Below, piece after piece: positions 15,819 to 24,378 of a stretch of 32,807 bases of DNA (positions are counted from its first letter, which is position 1; each line of letters starts with the position of its first letter). The translations under genes were made by a program, and so were the position numbers. The notes below the pieces were generated by a model. That model did no database searches, was not told where the DNA came from, and was given only the letters and a program-made list of their open reading frames with translations. The DNA comes from Alphaproteobacteria bacterium HGW-Alphaproteobacteria-4 (GTDB taxonomy: Bacteria; Pseudomonadota; Alphaproteobacteria; Rhodobacterales; Rhodobacteraceae), in assembly GCA_002842855.1 (NCBI GenBank), contig PHEE01000034.1, forward strand, positions 1 through 32,807, read 5' to 3'.

Positions 15819-16903
15819 ATCAGGTGGCCCGATTTGGCGGCCTTGGTGGCAAGGTAGGCGGCGTTCTGGCTGGTGTGGCCAACCTTCAGCGGCACCCTTT
15901 CGGTAACCGTAATGCCGTTGGCGGCGAGCATGCGCACCTTCGCGGGGTTGTTGGTCAGCAGCCGGACTGCGTTGAAGCCAAGGTTCTTCAGCAGCGCCGC
16001 GCCAAGGCGAAAGTCGCGCTCATCATCTTCAAAACCAAGGCGGTGGTTGGCCTCGACCGTATCAAACCCCTGATCTTGCAACGAATAGGCGCGCATCTTG
16101 TTGGCAAGGCCAATGCCGCGCCCCTCTTGGTTGAGGTAGAGCAGCACACCCGCGCCCGCAGCGCCCATTGCCGCCAGGGCGGCGTGCAACTGGCTGCCGC
16201 AATCGCATTTGAGGCTGCCCAGAACGTCACCGGTGAAACAGGCGGAATGCAGCCGCGCCAGCACCGGAGCATCGCGCGCGGGGGTGCCGATTTCGATGGC
16301 ATAGTGTTCCTCGCCACCATCATCGGGGCGGAACACATGCAGCCGCCCGGCTTGCGCCGCGGCCATCGGCAGGCGGGCAGCGGCGACCGGGTTCAGGCTG
16401 GCGGCGGCGGCCATGGTGGCCTGCGCTTCAGCGGCATCAAGGCAGGTGAGGCCCGCAGGTGCATCGCCCGCCAGCGTCACCAGCAGGGCGGCAGGAAGCA
16501 GCCGGGCCGATTTGGTCAGCGCCAACGCGGTGCGGTGCAGATCGGCCGGGCCATCGCGCAGGGTTTTGAGCGGGCCTTTCATCGGCATGCGCAGATCGTC
16601 GGCGGGGTCGGCCAGCGCTTGCAGCCAGCCAAGGTCGGCGCCTTTGGGCACCGCGACACGCGCGAGATCATCATCATAGGCGCGGGCCTTCAGCGTTTCG
16701 GCCCGCCGCGCGGTCAGCGCAAGGGTCAGCGGCCCGAGCGCGGCCATCGCGGCCAACCTGGCGGGGGTAAGCGTTTCGACCGCCGCCGCCAGCGCCATGC
16801 CCCCACCCCGCAGCACCACCGGCAGGCCCATGCGCAAATCGGCGCGGGCGCGGTTCAGCCGTTCAACGGCAGTGGGGCACAGGGGCAGGGCGGCGCTATC
16901 CAT
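15815..16903 (-). CDS. ribA: GTP cyclohydrolase II with a degenerate DHBP-synthase-like N-terminal domain
   Basis: The C-terminal half (about 190-362) is a complete GTP cyclohydrolase II. Zinc ligands are Cys222, Cys233 and Cys235 in [25 protein letters not shown] is at 258-266, and the [11 protein letters not shown] block and a late TNNPAK follow. It converts GTP to the pyrimidine precursor of riboflavin. Residues 12-180 align in pattern with RibB ([18 protein letters not shown], then [11 protein letters not shown]), but the acidic metal and substrate loop of active RibB (DDEDRENEGD) is missing, replaced by a short Gly-rich turn. This domain therefore looks non-catalytic and DHBP synthase should be encoded elsewhere. 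The YkuD gene is coupled downstream. Confidence 0.92.
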   Translation of the reverse strand: MDSAALPLCPTAVERLNRARADLRMGLPVVLRGGGMALAAAVETLTPARLAAMAALGPLTLALTARRAETLKARAYDDDLARVAVPKGADLGWLQALADPADDLRMPMKGPLKTLRDGPADLHRTALALTKSARLLPAALLVTLAGDAPAGLTCLDAAEAQATMAAAASLNPVAAARLPMAAAQAGRLHVFRPDDGGEEHYAIEIGTPARDAPVLARLHSACFTGDVLGSLKCDCGSQLHAALAAMGAAGAGVLLYLNQEGRGIGLANKMRAYSLQDQGFDTVEANHRLGFEDDERDFRLGAALLKNLGFNAVRLLTNNPAKVRMLAANGITVTERVPLKVGHTSQNAAYLATKAAKSGHLM

Positions 16904-17037
16904 CCGCCAGAGATAGCGCCCCGTGACGCGAATTGAAACATATCCCCGCTTTGCGACACGTCCGCGTGAGAAAGATTTCAGGCGCCTTGCGAGGCCGCCG
17001 CTTCGGGCGCAGCTATGGGGCAGAGATGGAGGGCACC

Positions 17038-17724
17038 ATGGCCGGGCTGAAGAAAATCCTTTTGGTAGACGACGATGCCGACCTGCGCGAGGCGCTGGCC
17101 GAGCAGCTTTTGGCGACCGAAGAGTTCGACGTGTTCGAGGCGGGCAATGGCGCCGAAGCGGTGGAAAAGGCGCGTGGCGCGCTTTTCGACCTTGTGGTGC
17201 TCGACGTGGGTCTGCCCGACACTGACGGGCGCGAGCTGTGCAAGCGGCTGCGCAAGCAGGGGGTCAAATGCCCGGTGGTGATGCTGACCGGGCATGATAC
17301 CGATGCAGATACCATTCTGGGTCTCGATTCCGGCGCCAATGACTATATCACCAAGCCGTTCAAGTTTCCGGTGCTGCTGGCGCGGCTGCGGGCGCAACTG
17401 CGCACGCATGAGCAAAGCGAAGACGCGATTTTCCAGCTTGGCCCCTACACCTTCAAACCCGCGATGAAGATGTTGATCGACGCCAAGGAAAGGAAGGTTC
17501 GCCTGACCGAGAAGGAAACCAACATTCTCAAGTACCTCTATCGCGCGGGCGACGCCGTGGTGGCGCGCGATGTGCTGCTGCACGAGGTCTGGGGCTATAA
17601 TGCGGGCGTGACCACGCATACGCTGGAAACCCATATCTACCGCCTGCGCCAGAAGATTGAACCCGACCCCTCGAACGCGCGGCTGCTGGTGACCGAATCG
17701 GGTGGCTATCGGCTCAATCCCTGA
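17038..17724 (+). CDS. cenR: OmpR-family response regulator, CenR-like
   Basis: This 228-residue two-domain regulator has a receiver with acidic pocket Asp11-Asp12, phosphoacceptor Asp56 in VVLDVGLPD, the conserved Thr in MLTGHD and Lys in ITKPF. A winged-helix domain of about 100 residues follows, with [15 protein letters not shown] and the recognition region [14 protein letters not shown]. The near-invariant alphaproteobacterial sequence resembles CenR, an essential regulator of envelope and division genes in Caulobacter and Rhodobacter; the name is by resemblance. The start at 17038 follows GGAGGG and gives the standard KKILLVDDD opening, so the longer frame back to 16933 is rejected. No histidine kinase is adjacent. 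It is divergent from ribA, with a 134-base gap. Confidence 0.85.
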   Translation: MAGLKKILLVDDDADLREALAEQLLATEEFDVFEAGNGAEAVEKARGALFDLVVLDVGLPDTDGRELCKRLRKQGVKCPVVMLTGHDTDADTILGLDSGANDYITKPFKFPVLLARLRAQLRTHEQSEDAIFQLGPYTFKPAMKMLIDAKERKVRLTEKETNILKYLYRAGDAVVARDVLLHEVWGYNAGVTTHTLETHIYRLRQKIEPDPSNARLLVTESGGYRLNP

Positions 17725-17766
17725 TCCGTGGCAAGGCTGGTCTCGGATGCGCCCGCTTTTCGCTGG

Positions 17767-17781
17767 CCGAGCCAAGCTCGG
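17767..17781 (+). terminator. Short hairpin downstream of the cenR-like gene
   Basis: CCGAGC (17767-17772), loop CAA, GCTCGG (17776-17781) is a perfect six-base stem 42 bases after the stop. There is no T-run, so it would be at best a weak terminator or a message-end hairpin before xth. Confidence 0.3.
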
Positions 17782-17794
17782 GCAGGCTAGAAAG

Positions 17795-17817
17795 GGCGGC
17801 CCGCTGAAGGAGCCGCC
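17795..17817 (+). promoter_or_regulatory. Hairpin abutting the xth start codon
   Basis: GGCGGC (17795-17800) pairs perfectly with GCCGCC (17812-17817), the six bases directly before the ATG. The ribosome site AAGGAG (17807-17812) lies almost wholly in the 11-base loop. Such a fold could present or mask the site and tune translation; this is inference from sequence. Confidence 0.35.
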
Positions 17818-18606
17818 ATGACGCTGACCATCGCCACCTGGAACATCAATTCAGTCCGCCTGCGCGAGGGGCTGGTTGCCCGCCTCCTGCGCGAAGAAGC
17901 CCCCGATGTGCTTTGCTTGCAGGAATGCAAAAGCCCGGTTGAGAACATTCCGATGCAGGCGTTCCGCGAGCTTGGCTACACCCACCTCGTGGCGCGCGGG
18001 CAAAAGGGCTACAATGGTGTGGCAATCATCTCGCGGTTGCCGATCATGGATGCCGGCGGCGAGGATTTTGCGCAGCTTGGCCACGCCCGCCACGTTGCGG
18101 CGCGGCTGGAGAGCGGCGTCACCATTCATAATTTCTATGTGCCGGCGGGGGGCGACATTCCCGACCGCGAGCAGAATGAGAAGTTCGGGCAGAAGCTCGA
18201 TTTTCTCACCGAATTGCGCGACCGCTTCCACTGGCAGCGCCCCGATCGGGCGATTCTGGTCGGTGACCTCAACATCGCCCCGCGTGAGGATGATGTCTGG
18301 AACCACAAGGCTTTGCTGAAAATCGTCAGCCATACGCCGATCGAGGTTGAGCATCTGGAAACCGTGCGCGAGGCGGGGGCGTGGGTTGACGTGACGCGGC
18401 AAGACATTCCCGAAGGGCAGCTTTACAGCTGGTGGTCGTATCGCGCGGCTGAATGGGACGCGGCAGACAAGGGACGCAGGCTCGACCATATCTGGGCCAC
18501 GCCTGACATAGCGGGGGCCGCCCACGGCAGCCGCATTCTGCGCGCCGCGCGCGGGTGGGAACAGCCCTCGGACCACGCACCGGTGTTTGCGAGTTTCGAC
18601 CTCTAG
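17818..18606 (+). CDS. xth: Exodeoxyribonuclease III
   Basis: This metal-dependent AP endonuclease and 3'-exonuclease of base-excision repair belongs to the EEP fold. The 262 residues include Asn9 in ATWNINSVR, metal ligand Glu36 in CLQECK, the YNGVAIISR strand, Asp150 and Asn152 in GDLNIAP, and the catalytic Asp252-His253 pair in SDHAPV. The length is normal. It follows the cenR-like regulator after 93 bases, an order I believe recurs in Rhodobacterales. A GGAG ribosome site lies within a predicted hairpin directly upstream. cnoX follows 92 bases later. Confidence 0.96.
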   Translation: MTLTIATWNINSVRLREGLVARLLREEAPDVLCLQECKSPVENIPMQAFRELGYTHLVARGQKGYNGVAIISRLPIMDAGGEDFAQLGHARHVAARLESGVTIHNFYVPAGGDIPDREQNEKFGQKLDFLTELRDRFHWQRPDRAILVGDLNIAPREDDVWNHKALLKIVSHTPIEVEHLETVREAGAWVDVTRQDIPEGQLYSWWSYRAAEWDAADKGRRLDHIWATPDIAGAAHGSRILRAARGWEQPSDHAPVFASFDL

Positions 18607-18640
18607 GCATCGTTGCCGCGACTTCGGGCGCCGCCGCCCC

Positions 18641-18669
18641 TTGGCGAAGCCGCCCTGCGCGCGCATATA
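18641..18669 (+). promoter_or_regulatory. Candidate promoter for cnoX
   Basis: TTGGCG (18641-18646) and CATATA (18664-18669) are spaced by 17 bases in the gap between xth and cnoX. The -35 half is fair and the -10 half weak, so this is only a candidate. Confidence 0.25.
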
Positions 18670-18698
18670 GGAACCAACGCAATTTCAAGGGGGCAGGC

Positions 18699-19589
18699 AT
18701 GCTCGGGACCAGTTTGAAGAACGACTATGTGGCTGAAGTGAATGAGGCCGACTTCATCGCCGAAGTGGTCGAGAAGAGCCGCGAAGTGCCGGTGATCGTC
18801 GATTTCTGGGCGCCTTGGTGCGGGCCGTGCAAGACCCTGGGACCGGCGCTTGAGGCGGCCGTGGCTGCGGCCAAAGGCAAGGTGCGGATGGCCAAGGTCA
18901 ACGTTGACCAGAACCAGGGTGTTGCCGGGCAGATGCGGGTGCAATCCATCCCCACGGTTTATGCCTTTTGGCAAGGCCAGCCGGTTGATGGCTTTCAGGG
19001 CGCCATAACGCCTTCAGAGGTGAAGAAGTTCGTCGAAAAGATTGCGGCGTTGGCGGGTGACGGCGGCTTGGCCGAGGCTCTGGACGCTGCCGAGGCGATG
19101 CTGGCCGAGGGTGCGGTGGTCGATGCCGCCGAGACCTTCGCGGCAATCCTGGGCGAAGAGCCGGGCAATGCGGCGGCTTATGGCGGTCTGGTGCGCAGCC
19201 ATGTTGCGGCGGGAAACCTTGATCAGGCCGAGGAGTTTTTGGCCGGGGTTCCTGCGGCGATGGCGGCGACGGCACCGATTGAGGCGGCGCGCGCGCAGCT
19301 CGCGCTGGCGCGGCAGGCCGCCAAGGCGGGGCCGGTTTCTGACCTTCTGGCGGCAACGCTCGCCGACCCGCAGAACCATCAGGCGCGCTTCGATCTGGCC
19401 GCCGCGCTGCATGCCGAAGGCAAGGTCGAGGCGGCGATCGAGGAATTGCTGGAGCTGTTCAGGCGCGACCGCGAATGGAACGAGGGCGCCGCCAAGGCGC
19501 AACTGCTGACCATTTTCGGCGCGCTCAAGCCCACTGATCCAATCGCGCAAAAAGGGCGGCGCAAGCTTTCCTCGATGATCTTCTTGTAA
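18699..19589 (+). CDS. cnoX: Thioredoxin-TPR chaperedoxin (CnoX/YbbN family)
   Basis: The 296-residue cytosolic protein is an N-terminal thioredoxin domain (about 10-120, with DFWAPWCGPCK, Cys41 and Cys44, and cis-Pro in IPTVYAF) fused to tetratricopeptide-like helices (about 130-290). This is the CnoX/YbbN layout; CnoX protects proteins from oxidative aggregation and hands them to GroEL or DnaK. E. coli CnoX lacks the full CxxC pair, but here CGPC is intact, so redox activity as in alphaproteobacterial homologues is likely. The start at 18699 follows AAGGGGG by five bases; the open frame back to 18555 overlaps xth and is not homologous. The Lon-like domain gene is 19 bases downstream. Confidence 0.88.
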   Translation: MLGTSLKNDYVAEVNEADFIAEVVEKSREVPVIVDFWAPWCGPCKTLGPALEAAVAAAKGKVRMAKVNVDQNQGVAGQMRVQSIPTVYAFWQGQPVDGFQGAITPSEVKKFVEKIAALAGDGGLAEALDAAEAMLAEGAVVDAAETFAAILGEEPGNAAAYGGLVRSHVAAGNLDQAEEFLAGVPAAMAATAPIEAARAQLALARQAAKAGPVSDLLAATLADPQNHQARFDLAAALHAEGKVEAAIEELLELFRRDREWNEGAAKAQLLTIFGALKPTDPIAQKGRRKLSSMIFL

Positions 19590-19608
19590 TGCGCTGGACG
19601 GAGGTCTG

Positions 19609-20259
19609 ATGCTGCTGAAAACCGGCGATCTGCCCGATACGCTGCCGCTGTTCCCGCTGCCGGGGGCGCTGTTGCTGCCACGCGCGCGGCTGCCGTTGCA
19701 GGTGTTCGAGCCGCGGTTTTTGCAGATGCTGGAAGACTGCCTCAAGACCCGGCACCGGCTGATCGGTATGATCCAGCCACGTGGTGGGGCGCAAGCGGGG
19801 CAGCTGAACGCGGTGGGCTGTGCCGGGCGACTGACCGCGTTCACCGAAACCGATGATGGCCGTTACATGATCACGCTGACCGGTATCAGCCGGTTTCGGG
19901 TGCTGCGCGAGGTGCCGGGTTTTACCCCCTATCGCCGTGCCGAGATCGACTGGGCCGATTTTGGCGCCGACCTGCGCCGGGCCGAACCGGATCAGGGCTT
20001 TGCGCGCGCGCCCTTCCTATCGCTTCTGCGCCGGTTCTTTGCGGTGATGGGGCTTGCGACCGATTGGGACACGTTGAAAGATGCCGAGGATGAGCTGCTG
20101 ATCGATTCACTCTCGATGCTGCTGCCGTTGCCGCCCGAAGACAAGCAGGCGCTGCTTGAGGCCCCGACCCTACAGGCGCGCCGCGAAACGCTGGAAACGC
20201 TGATCGAGTTCGCGCTGCGCGGTGGTGGCGGTGGCGGCCAGGATGAGGTGCTGCAATGA
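19609..20259 (+). CDS. LON peptidase substrate-binding domain protein
   Basis: This 216-residue protein consists of the N-terminal substrate-binding domain of Lon protease alone. It opens with [23 protein letters not shown], and carries GMIQP near residue 53, [10 protein letters not shown] near 69 and the GISRFRVL strand near 92, then a helical bundle. There is no AAA+ or protease domain, so it cannot degrade proteins itself; an adaptor or substrate-recognition role is guessed for such stand-alone domains. The C-terminus has a run of six glycines. GGAGG sits five bases before the ATG. The stop overlaps the Trm112-like gene by four bases (ATGA), and cnoX lies 19 bases upstream, so the three probably share a transcript. 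Confidence 0.9.
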   Translation: MLLKTGDLPDTLPLFPLPGALLLPRARLPLQVFEPRFLQMLEDCLKTRHRLIGMIQPRGGAQAGQLNAVGCAGRLTAFTETDDGRYMITLTGISRFRVLREVPGFTPYRRAEIDWADFGADLRRAEPDQGFARAPFLSLLRRFFAVMGLATDWDTLKDAEDELLIDSLSMLLPLPPEDKQALLEAPTLQARRETLETLIEFALRGGGGGGQDEVLQ

Positions 20260-20441
20260 CCGATGCCAAGCCCCTGCACGACCGCCACATGCTTGAGGCG
20301 TTGGTCTGCCCGCTGACCCACGCGGTGCTGGCCTACGATGCCGAGGCGCAAGAACTGATCTCGCGCCCGGCGGGGCTTGCCTACCCGATTCGTGGCGGGG
20401 TGCCGATATTGCTGCCTGACGAGGCGCGGCGGCTTGATTAA
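20256..20441 (+). CDS. Trm112 family protein
   Basis: This small protein of 61 residues has the bacterial Trm112/YcaR-like fold: [12 protein letters not shown], then [25 protein letters not shown]. Only the first cysteine of the usual zinc knuckle is kept, as in many bacterial members. In eukaryotes and archaea Trm112 activates methyltransferases; bacterial roles are less clear. It overlaps the preceding gene by four bases and converges on the UbiH-family gene, sharing the stop palindrome TTAA at 20438-20441. Confidence 0.9.
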   Translation: MTDAKPLHDRHMLEALVCPLTHAVLAYDAEAQELISRPAGLAYPIRGGVPILLPDEARRLD

Positions 20442-21664
20442 AGCGGCTGCCCGGCCAGCAGGCGCGGCGGATTGGGCGTAATACCCGCCGCCTGCCGCAT
20501 GAAGGCACGGCGCAGGAACGGCGCAGATTGCACCAGCCCAAGCCCGAGGTCGCGCCCCGCCCGCAACAGCGGGTTGTCATTGGAAAACAGTTGGTTGACC
20601 GCATCCATGCCAAGCGCCAACGTGGTCGCATCAAAACGCCGCCAACCTTGGTAGCGCGCCAGCACATCCGCCGCGCCAATATCTTCGCCGCGCCGTGCCG
20701 CCTCGACCAGCACTTCGGCCAGCACCGCCACATCGCGCAGCCCAAGGTTCAGCCCCTGCCCCGCGATCGGGTGCACCCCATGCGCCGCATCACCCACCAA
20801 TGCCACGCGCGGCGCGGTGTAGGCGTTGGCGAGCGTGAGGTTCAGCGGGTAGGAAAAGCGCGGCCCGGCCAGCGCGATCTGCCCCAGATGGTCGCCAAAG
20901 CGGGTGCGCAGAAGTGCTAGAAAATCGGCGTCATCCAGGGCTGAAAGGGTGCGCGCGTTGGCGTCGCTTTCGCTCCAGACGATTGAGCAGCGGTTGCCCG
21001 GCAGTGGCAGAATCGCCAGCGGCCCGGTGGGCATGAACACCTGCTGTGCCACGCCGTTGTGCGGGTGTTCGTGGTCGAGCGCGCAGACGAGCGCGGTTTG
21101 CCCATAGCCCCAGCCGGTGCGGCCAATGCCCGCGCGCTCGGCAACGCCCGAACGTCGGCCATCGGCCCCCACCAGCATGCGGGCGCTGCGGTGCCGCCCA
21201 TCGGAAAGCGTCACGGTTATGCCGCCCGCCGCAGGTTCTTGCGCAATAACCGAGGTGGCGGGTATGAGCGTGATCCGCACATTATTGGCCATCGCATCGG
21301 CAAAGGCGCGGGCCAGAAAGCGGTCTTCCAGCATGTAACCCACCGGGCCACCATCAAGCTCGGCCGCGTCAAAGCGCAGGGCCAGCGGCGATGGCCGCTC
21401 GCCCGCGCGGCCATCCGAGGCATGCACCTGCAATATCGGCTGAGCATCGCCGGCGACCGAGGGCCAGACCCCCACCGCCGCCAGCAACCGCTGCGAGGCA
21501 ATGGCCAGCGCATAGGCGCGCCCGTCAAAGCCCTCATCTGCGCGGGCGCGCGCCGGTTGCGCATCGACCACGGTCACGCTCAGCCCGGCGCCCGCCAGCG
21601 CCAGCGCCAACGCGGGGCCATTCAGGCCGCCGCCTGCAATCAGCACATCGGAATCATGTTTCAT
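20438..21664 (-). CDS. UbiH/UbiF/VisC/COQ6 family FAD-dependent hydroxylase
   Basis: This flavoprotein monooxygenase of 408 residues has the N-terminal FAD fold [20 protein letters not shown] followed by acidic TVVD. It also has the DG motif [17 protein letters not shown] (about 160-176) and the second FAD motif [20 protein letters not shown] (about 290-310), the signature of ubiquinone-ring hydroxylases. It probably hydroxylates a ubiquinone precursor at the inner membrane; which ring position cannot be told. The start at 21664 gives the standard N-terminus, while the open frame to 21802 would overlap the divergent amidase. The ribosome site is weak. The stop overlaps that of the convergent Trm112-like gene. 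Confidence 0.9.
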   Translation of the reverse strand: MKHDSDVLIAGGGLNGPALALALAGAGLSVTVVDAQPARARADEGFDGRAYALAIASQRLLAAVGVWPSVAGDAQPILQVHASDGRAGERPSPLALRFDAAELDGGPVGYMLEDRFLARAFADAMANNVRITLIPATSVIAQEPAAGGITVTLSDGRHRSARMLVGADGRRSGVAERAGIGRTGWGYGQTALVCALDHEHPHNGVAQQVFMPTGPLAILPLPGNRCSIVWSESDANARTLSALDDADFLALLRTRFGDHLGQIALAGPRFSYPLNLTLANAYTAPRVALVGDAAHGVHPIAGQGLNLGLRDVAVLAEVLVEAARRGEDIGAADVLARYQGWRRFDATTLALGMDAVNQLFSNDNPLLRAGRDLGLGLVQSAPFLRRAFMRQAAGITPNPPRLLAGQPL

Positions 21665-21746
21665 GTCCGCACTATGGCGCGCCGATGCGGGATTGTCCAA
21701 GCCCGGGCGCGGGGCTAGCCTGCCGCGAAAATAGGGAGGGCGCGGC

Positions 21747-23072
21747 ATGGATTGGCGGCAGGCGACGGCGGCAGAGCAGGGCAGGGCGATTGCGGCGGGC
21801 AAAGCTTGCCCGGTGGATCTGGCCGAGGCTTATCTTGAGGCGGCCACGGCGCACCCCGAGGGCAAGCGCATCTACGCGCGCCTCATGCCAGACCGCGCGC
21901 GCGCCGAGGCGATGGCGGCGCGGGCGCGGGCGAAGGCGGGTTTGCTGCGCGGGCCGCTTGATGGGGTTTCGGTGTCATGGAAGGATCTGTTCGATACCGC
22001 CGGGGTGGCGACCGAGGCGGGCAGCAAGTTGTTGGCGGGCCGGGTGCCCGCCGCGGATGCCGAGGTGCTGCGGCGCGCCACGCTGCAAGGCCTCGTCTGC
22101 CTTGGCAAAACGCATATGACGGAACTCGCGTTTTCCGGCCTTGGGGTGAACCCATCCACCGCCACCCCGCCCAATGTGCATGACCCGCGTCTGGCGCCGG
22201 GCGGCTCTTCATCGGGGGCTGCGGTGTCGGTCGCGATGGGGCTTGCGGCGGTTGCGGTGGGGTCGGATACCGGCGGGTCGGTGCGCATTCCTTCGGCTTG
22301 GAATGACCTTGTGGGGCTGAAAACCACGCATGGGCGGCTGCCGCTGACCGGGGTGGTGCCGCTATGCGCGCGGTTTGATACGGTGGGGCCACTGGCGCGC
22401 AGCGTGGAAGATTGCGCACTGATGCTGGCGGCGCTTGAGGGCGCGCGTGCCGCCGATCTGCGTGGAGCGAACCTGGAAGGCGCGCGGTTGCTGGTGCTGG
22501 AGGGGCTGCCGTTCGAGGGCGCGCGTTCCGGGCCGGTGCAGGGCTTCGAGGCGGCGGTCGAGCGTCTGGCCGCTGCGGGCGCGCGGATAGAGCGGCGGGC
22601 GCTGCCGATGGTTGATGCGGCGATGGCGCTTTCGGGGGTGCTGTTCGCGCCCGAGGCCTACGGGCTTTGGAAAGAGGTGATCGAGGCCAACCCAACGGCC
22701 ATGTATCCGGTGATACTGGAGCGGTTCCGCACCGGGGCAAACGTGCTTGCCGCCGACTATGTCGCGGCCTGGGCGGCGCTTGATAGCCTGCGCGCCGAAT
22801 GGCTTGCGGCGACGGCGGGCTACGATGCGGTGCTGGTGCCGACCGCGCCGATATTGCCGCCCGATGCCGCGCGGCTTCTTACCGACCCCGCCTATTTTGC
22901 CGCCGAAAACCTTCTGGCGCTGCGCAATACGCGTATCGGCAACGTCTTTGGCCTGTGTGTGCTGACGCTGCCCACCGGTCTGCCTGCTACCGGCATTTCG
23001 TTGATGGCCGCGCCGGGGGCAGAAGAACGGCTGTTGCGGCTTGGCGCCGCTGCCGAGGCCGCTTTGGGCTGA
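21747..23072 (+). CDS. Amidase (amidase signature family)
   Basis: The 441-residue enzyme of the GatA/AtzF/FAAH-type family has its Ser-cisSer-Lys triad in place: Lys79 in VSWKDLFD, Ser154 in APGGSSSG and nucleophile Ser178 in GSDTGGSVRIPSAW, at the spacing known from FAAH. It hydrolyses an amide; the substrate is unknown. It is shorter than GatA (about 480 residues), and no gatB or gatC is adjacent, so it is unlikely to be the tRNA amidotransferase subunit. GGGAGGG lies shortly before the ATG, and the gene is divergent from the UbiH-family gene with 82 bases between. An aminotransferase follows after 117 bases. Confidence 0.92.
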   Translation: MDWRQATAAEQGRAIAAGKACPVDLAEAYLEAATAHPEGKRIYARLMPDRARAEAMAARARAKAGLLRGPLDGVSVSWKDLFDTAGVATEAGSKLLAGRVPAADAEVLRRATLQGLVCLGKTHMTELAFSGLGVNPSTATPPNVHDPRLAPGGSSSGAAVSVAMGLAAVAVGSDTGGSVRIPSAWNDLVGLKTTHGRLPLTGVVPLCARFDTVGPLARSVEDCALMLAALEGARAADLRGANLEGARLLVLEGLPFEGARSGPVQGFEAAVERLAAAGARIERRALPMVDAAMALSGVLFAPEAYGLWKEVIEANPTAMYPVILERFRTGANVLAADYVAAWAALDSLRAEWLAATAGYDAVLVPTAPILPPDAARLLTDPAYFAAENLLALRNTRIGNVFGLCVLTLPTGLPATGISLMAAPGAEERLLRLGAAAEAALG

Positions 23073-23102
23073 AATGCCACAAACACCACCGCAACCACCC
23101 GG

Positions 23103-23117
23103 AAAGCCGCGCTTTTT
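23103..23117 (+). terminator. Weak intrinsic terminator after the amidase gene
   Basis: AAAGC (23103-23107), loop CGC, GCTTT (23111-23115) with two further T residues forms a short stem and T-run 30 bases after the amidase stop. The stem is only five bases, so termination is probably partial. Confidence 0.35.
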
Positions 23118-23189
23118 CTGGACGTGAGGGCCGCGCGCAGTTAAGTTTGGTGCGAACGGGGCGCAACGACCCCGGCGTGAGAGGCAGAT

Positions 23190-24368
23190 ATGGCGTTTCC
23201 CGAGCGGTTCTCGAGCCTGCCCGAGTATGCGTTTCCGCGGTTGCGGAAGCTCTTGGATGCGCATGCGCCGGGCGGCACCCCCATCGCGATGACCATTGGC
23301 GAGCCGCGTCACGAAATGCCCGCGTTTCTGGCCGAAACGCTGGCGGCCAACATGCACGAATTTGCGGTGTATCCGCCCAATGACGGCTCGCCCGAACTGC
23401 TGGCGGCAATTTCCGCATGGATCGGGCGGCGCTATCGCGCCGAGGTGGGTGTTGACCGTATTATGGCGCTAAATGGCACCCGCGAGGGGCTGTTCAACGC
23501 GGCACTGGCGCTCTGCCCCGAAACCAAACGCGGCATGCGCCCGGTGGTGCTGATGCCGAACCCCTTTTATCAGGTCTACGCGATGGCCGCGCTGGCGCTG
23601 GGGGCCGAGCCGGTCTATGTGCCCGCCACCGAAGCCACCGGATTTTTGCCTGACTACGCAAGCCTGCCCGCCGAGGTGCTCAACCGGGTGGCGCTCGCCT
23701 ATCTCTGCTCGCCCGCGAACCCGCAAGGGGTGGTTGCGTCGCGCGGCTATCTGGCCGATCTGCTGGTGCTGGCGGAAAAGCACGATTTCACGCTACTGGC
23801 CGACGAATGCTATTCGGAGCTTTGGCGCGATGCGGCGCCCGTTGGTGCGCTTGATGTCGCGGCGTCGATTGGTGCTGACCCCGAGCGGGTGGTGGCCTTC
23901 AATTCGCTTTCCAAACGCTCGAACATGCCGGGGTTACGGTCAGGTTTTTGCGCCGGGGGGGTGCAAAGCATCGCCCGCATTCGCCAATTGCGTGCCTATG
24001 CCGGCGCTCCCTTGCCGCTGCCCTTGCAGCGGGTGGCCGAAATGGCATGGGCCGATGAGGCGCATGTGACGGCGAACCGCCTGCAATATGTTGAAAAGTA
24101 TGACATCGCCGAGCGGGTGTTTGCGGGCGTCAACGGCTATCGCACGCCCGAGGGGGGCTTTTTCCTCTGGTTGCCGGTGGCCGACGGCGAGGCGGCAGCG
24201 CTGAAGGCCTGGGTTGAAACCGGTGTGCGGGTGCTGCCGGGCGCGTATCTGGCGCGCGATGTTGCGGGGCAAAACCCCGGTAAAGAGTATCTTCGGGTCG
24301 CCCTCGTGGCGCCGAGGGATGAGACAGAGCGTGGGCTGCAACTGCTGCGCCATTGCCTATATGCGTGA
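23190..24368 (+). CDS. Class I/II PLP-dependent aminotransferase (DapC-like)
   Basis: This 392-residue fold-type I aminotransferase carries the PLP lysine Lys242 in [17 protein letters not shown], and earlier NGTREGLF (PLP phosphate region), NPFYQVY, the SPANPQG substrate-clamp motif and [10 protein letters not shown]. The substrate-carboxylate Arg lies in LRVALVAP near the C-terminus. The overall pattern resembles succinyldiaminopimelate aminotransferase of the DapC type, which would place it in lysine and peptidoglycan precursor synthesis, but related enzymes use other amino acids and I leave the symbol open. A GAGAGG site precedes the ATG, and a CGGGG/CCCCG dyad (23157-23174) lies just before it. 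ftsK starts ten bases after the stop. Confidence 0.87.
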   Translation: MAFPERFSSLPEYAFPRLRKLLDAHAPGGTPIAMTIGEPRHEMPAFLAETLAANMHEFAVYPPNDGSPELLAAISAWIGRRYRAEVGVDRIMALNGTREGLFNAALALCPETKRGMRPVVLMPNPFYQVYAMAALALGAEPVYVPATEATGFLPDYASLPAEVLNRVALAYLCSPANPQGVVASRGYLADLLVLAEKHDFTLLADECYSELWRDAAPVGALDVAASIGADPERVVAFNSLSKRSNMPGLRSGFCAGGVQSIARIRQLRAYAGAPLPLPLQRVAEMAWADEAHVTANRLQYVEKYDIAERVFAGVNGYRTPEGGFFLWLPVADGEAAALKAWVETGVRVLPGAYLARDVAGQNPGKEYLRVALVAPRDETERGLQLLRHCLYA

Positions 24369-24378
24369 GGTGAAACGA

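Noticed and set aside
15824..16936. Plus-strand open frame of 370 codons opposite ribA
   Set aside because: No recognisable domain and shadow-type composition; ribA is certain.
16904..17037. Promoter or riboswitch between ribA and the cenR-like gene
   Set aside because: TTGAAA at 16933 lacks a matching -10 box at 17 bases, and nothing resembling an FMN riboswitch is present.
24214..24378. Longer ftsK frame starting inside the aminotransferase gene
   Set aside because: The extra 55 residues are out-of-frame aminotransferase sequence with no family likeness; the start at 24379 has a good ribosome site.
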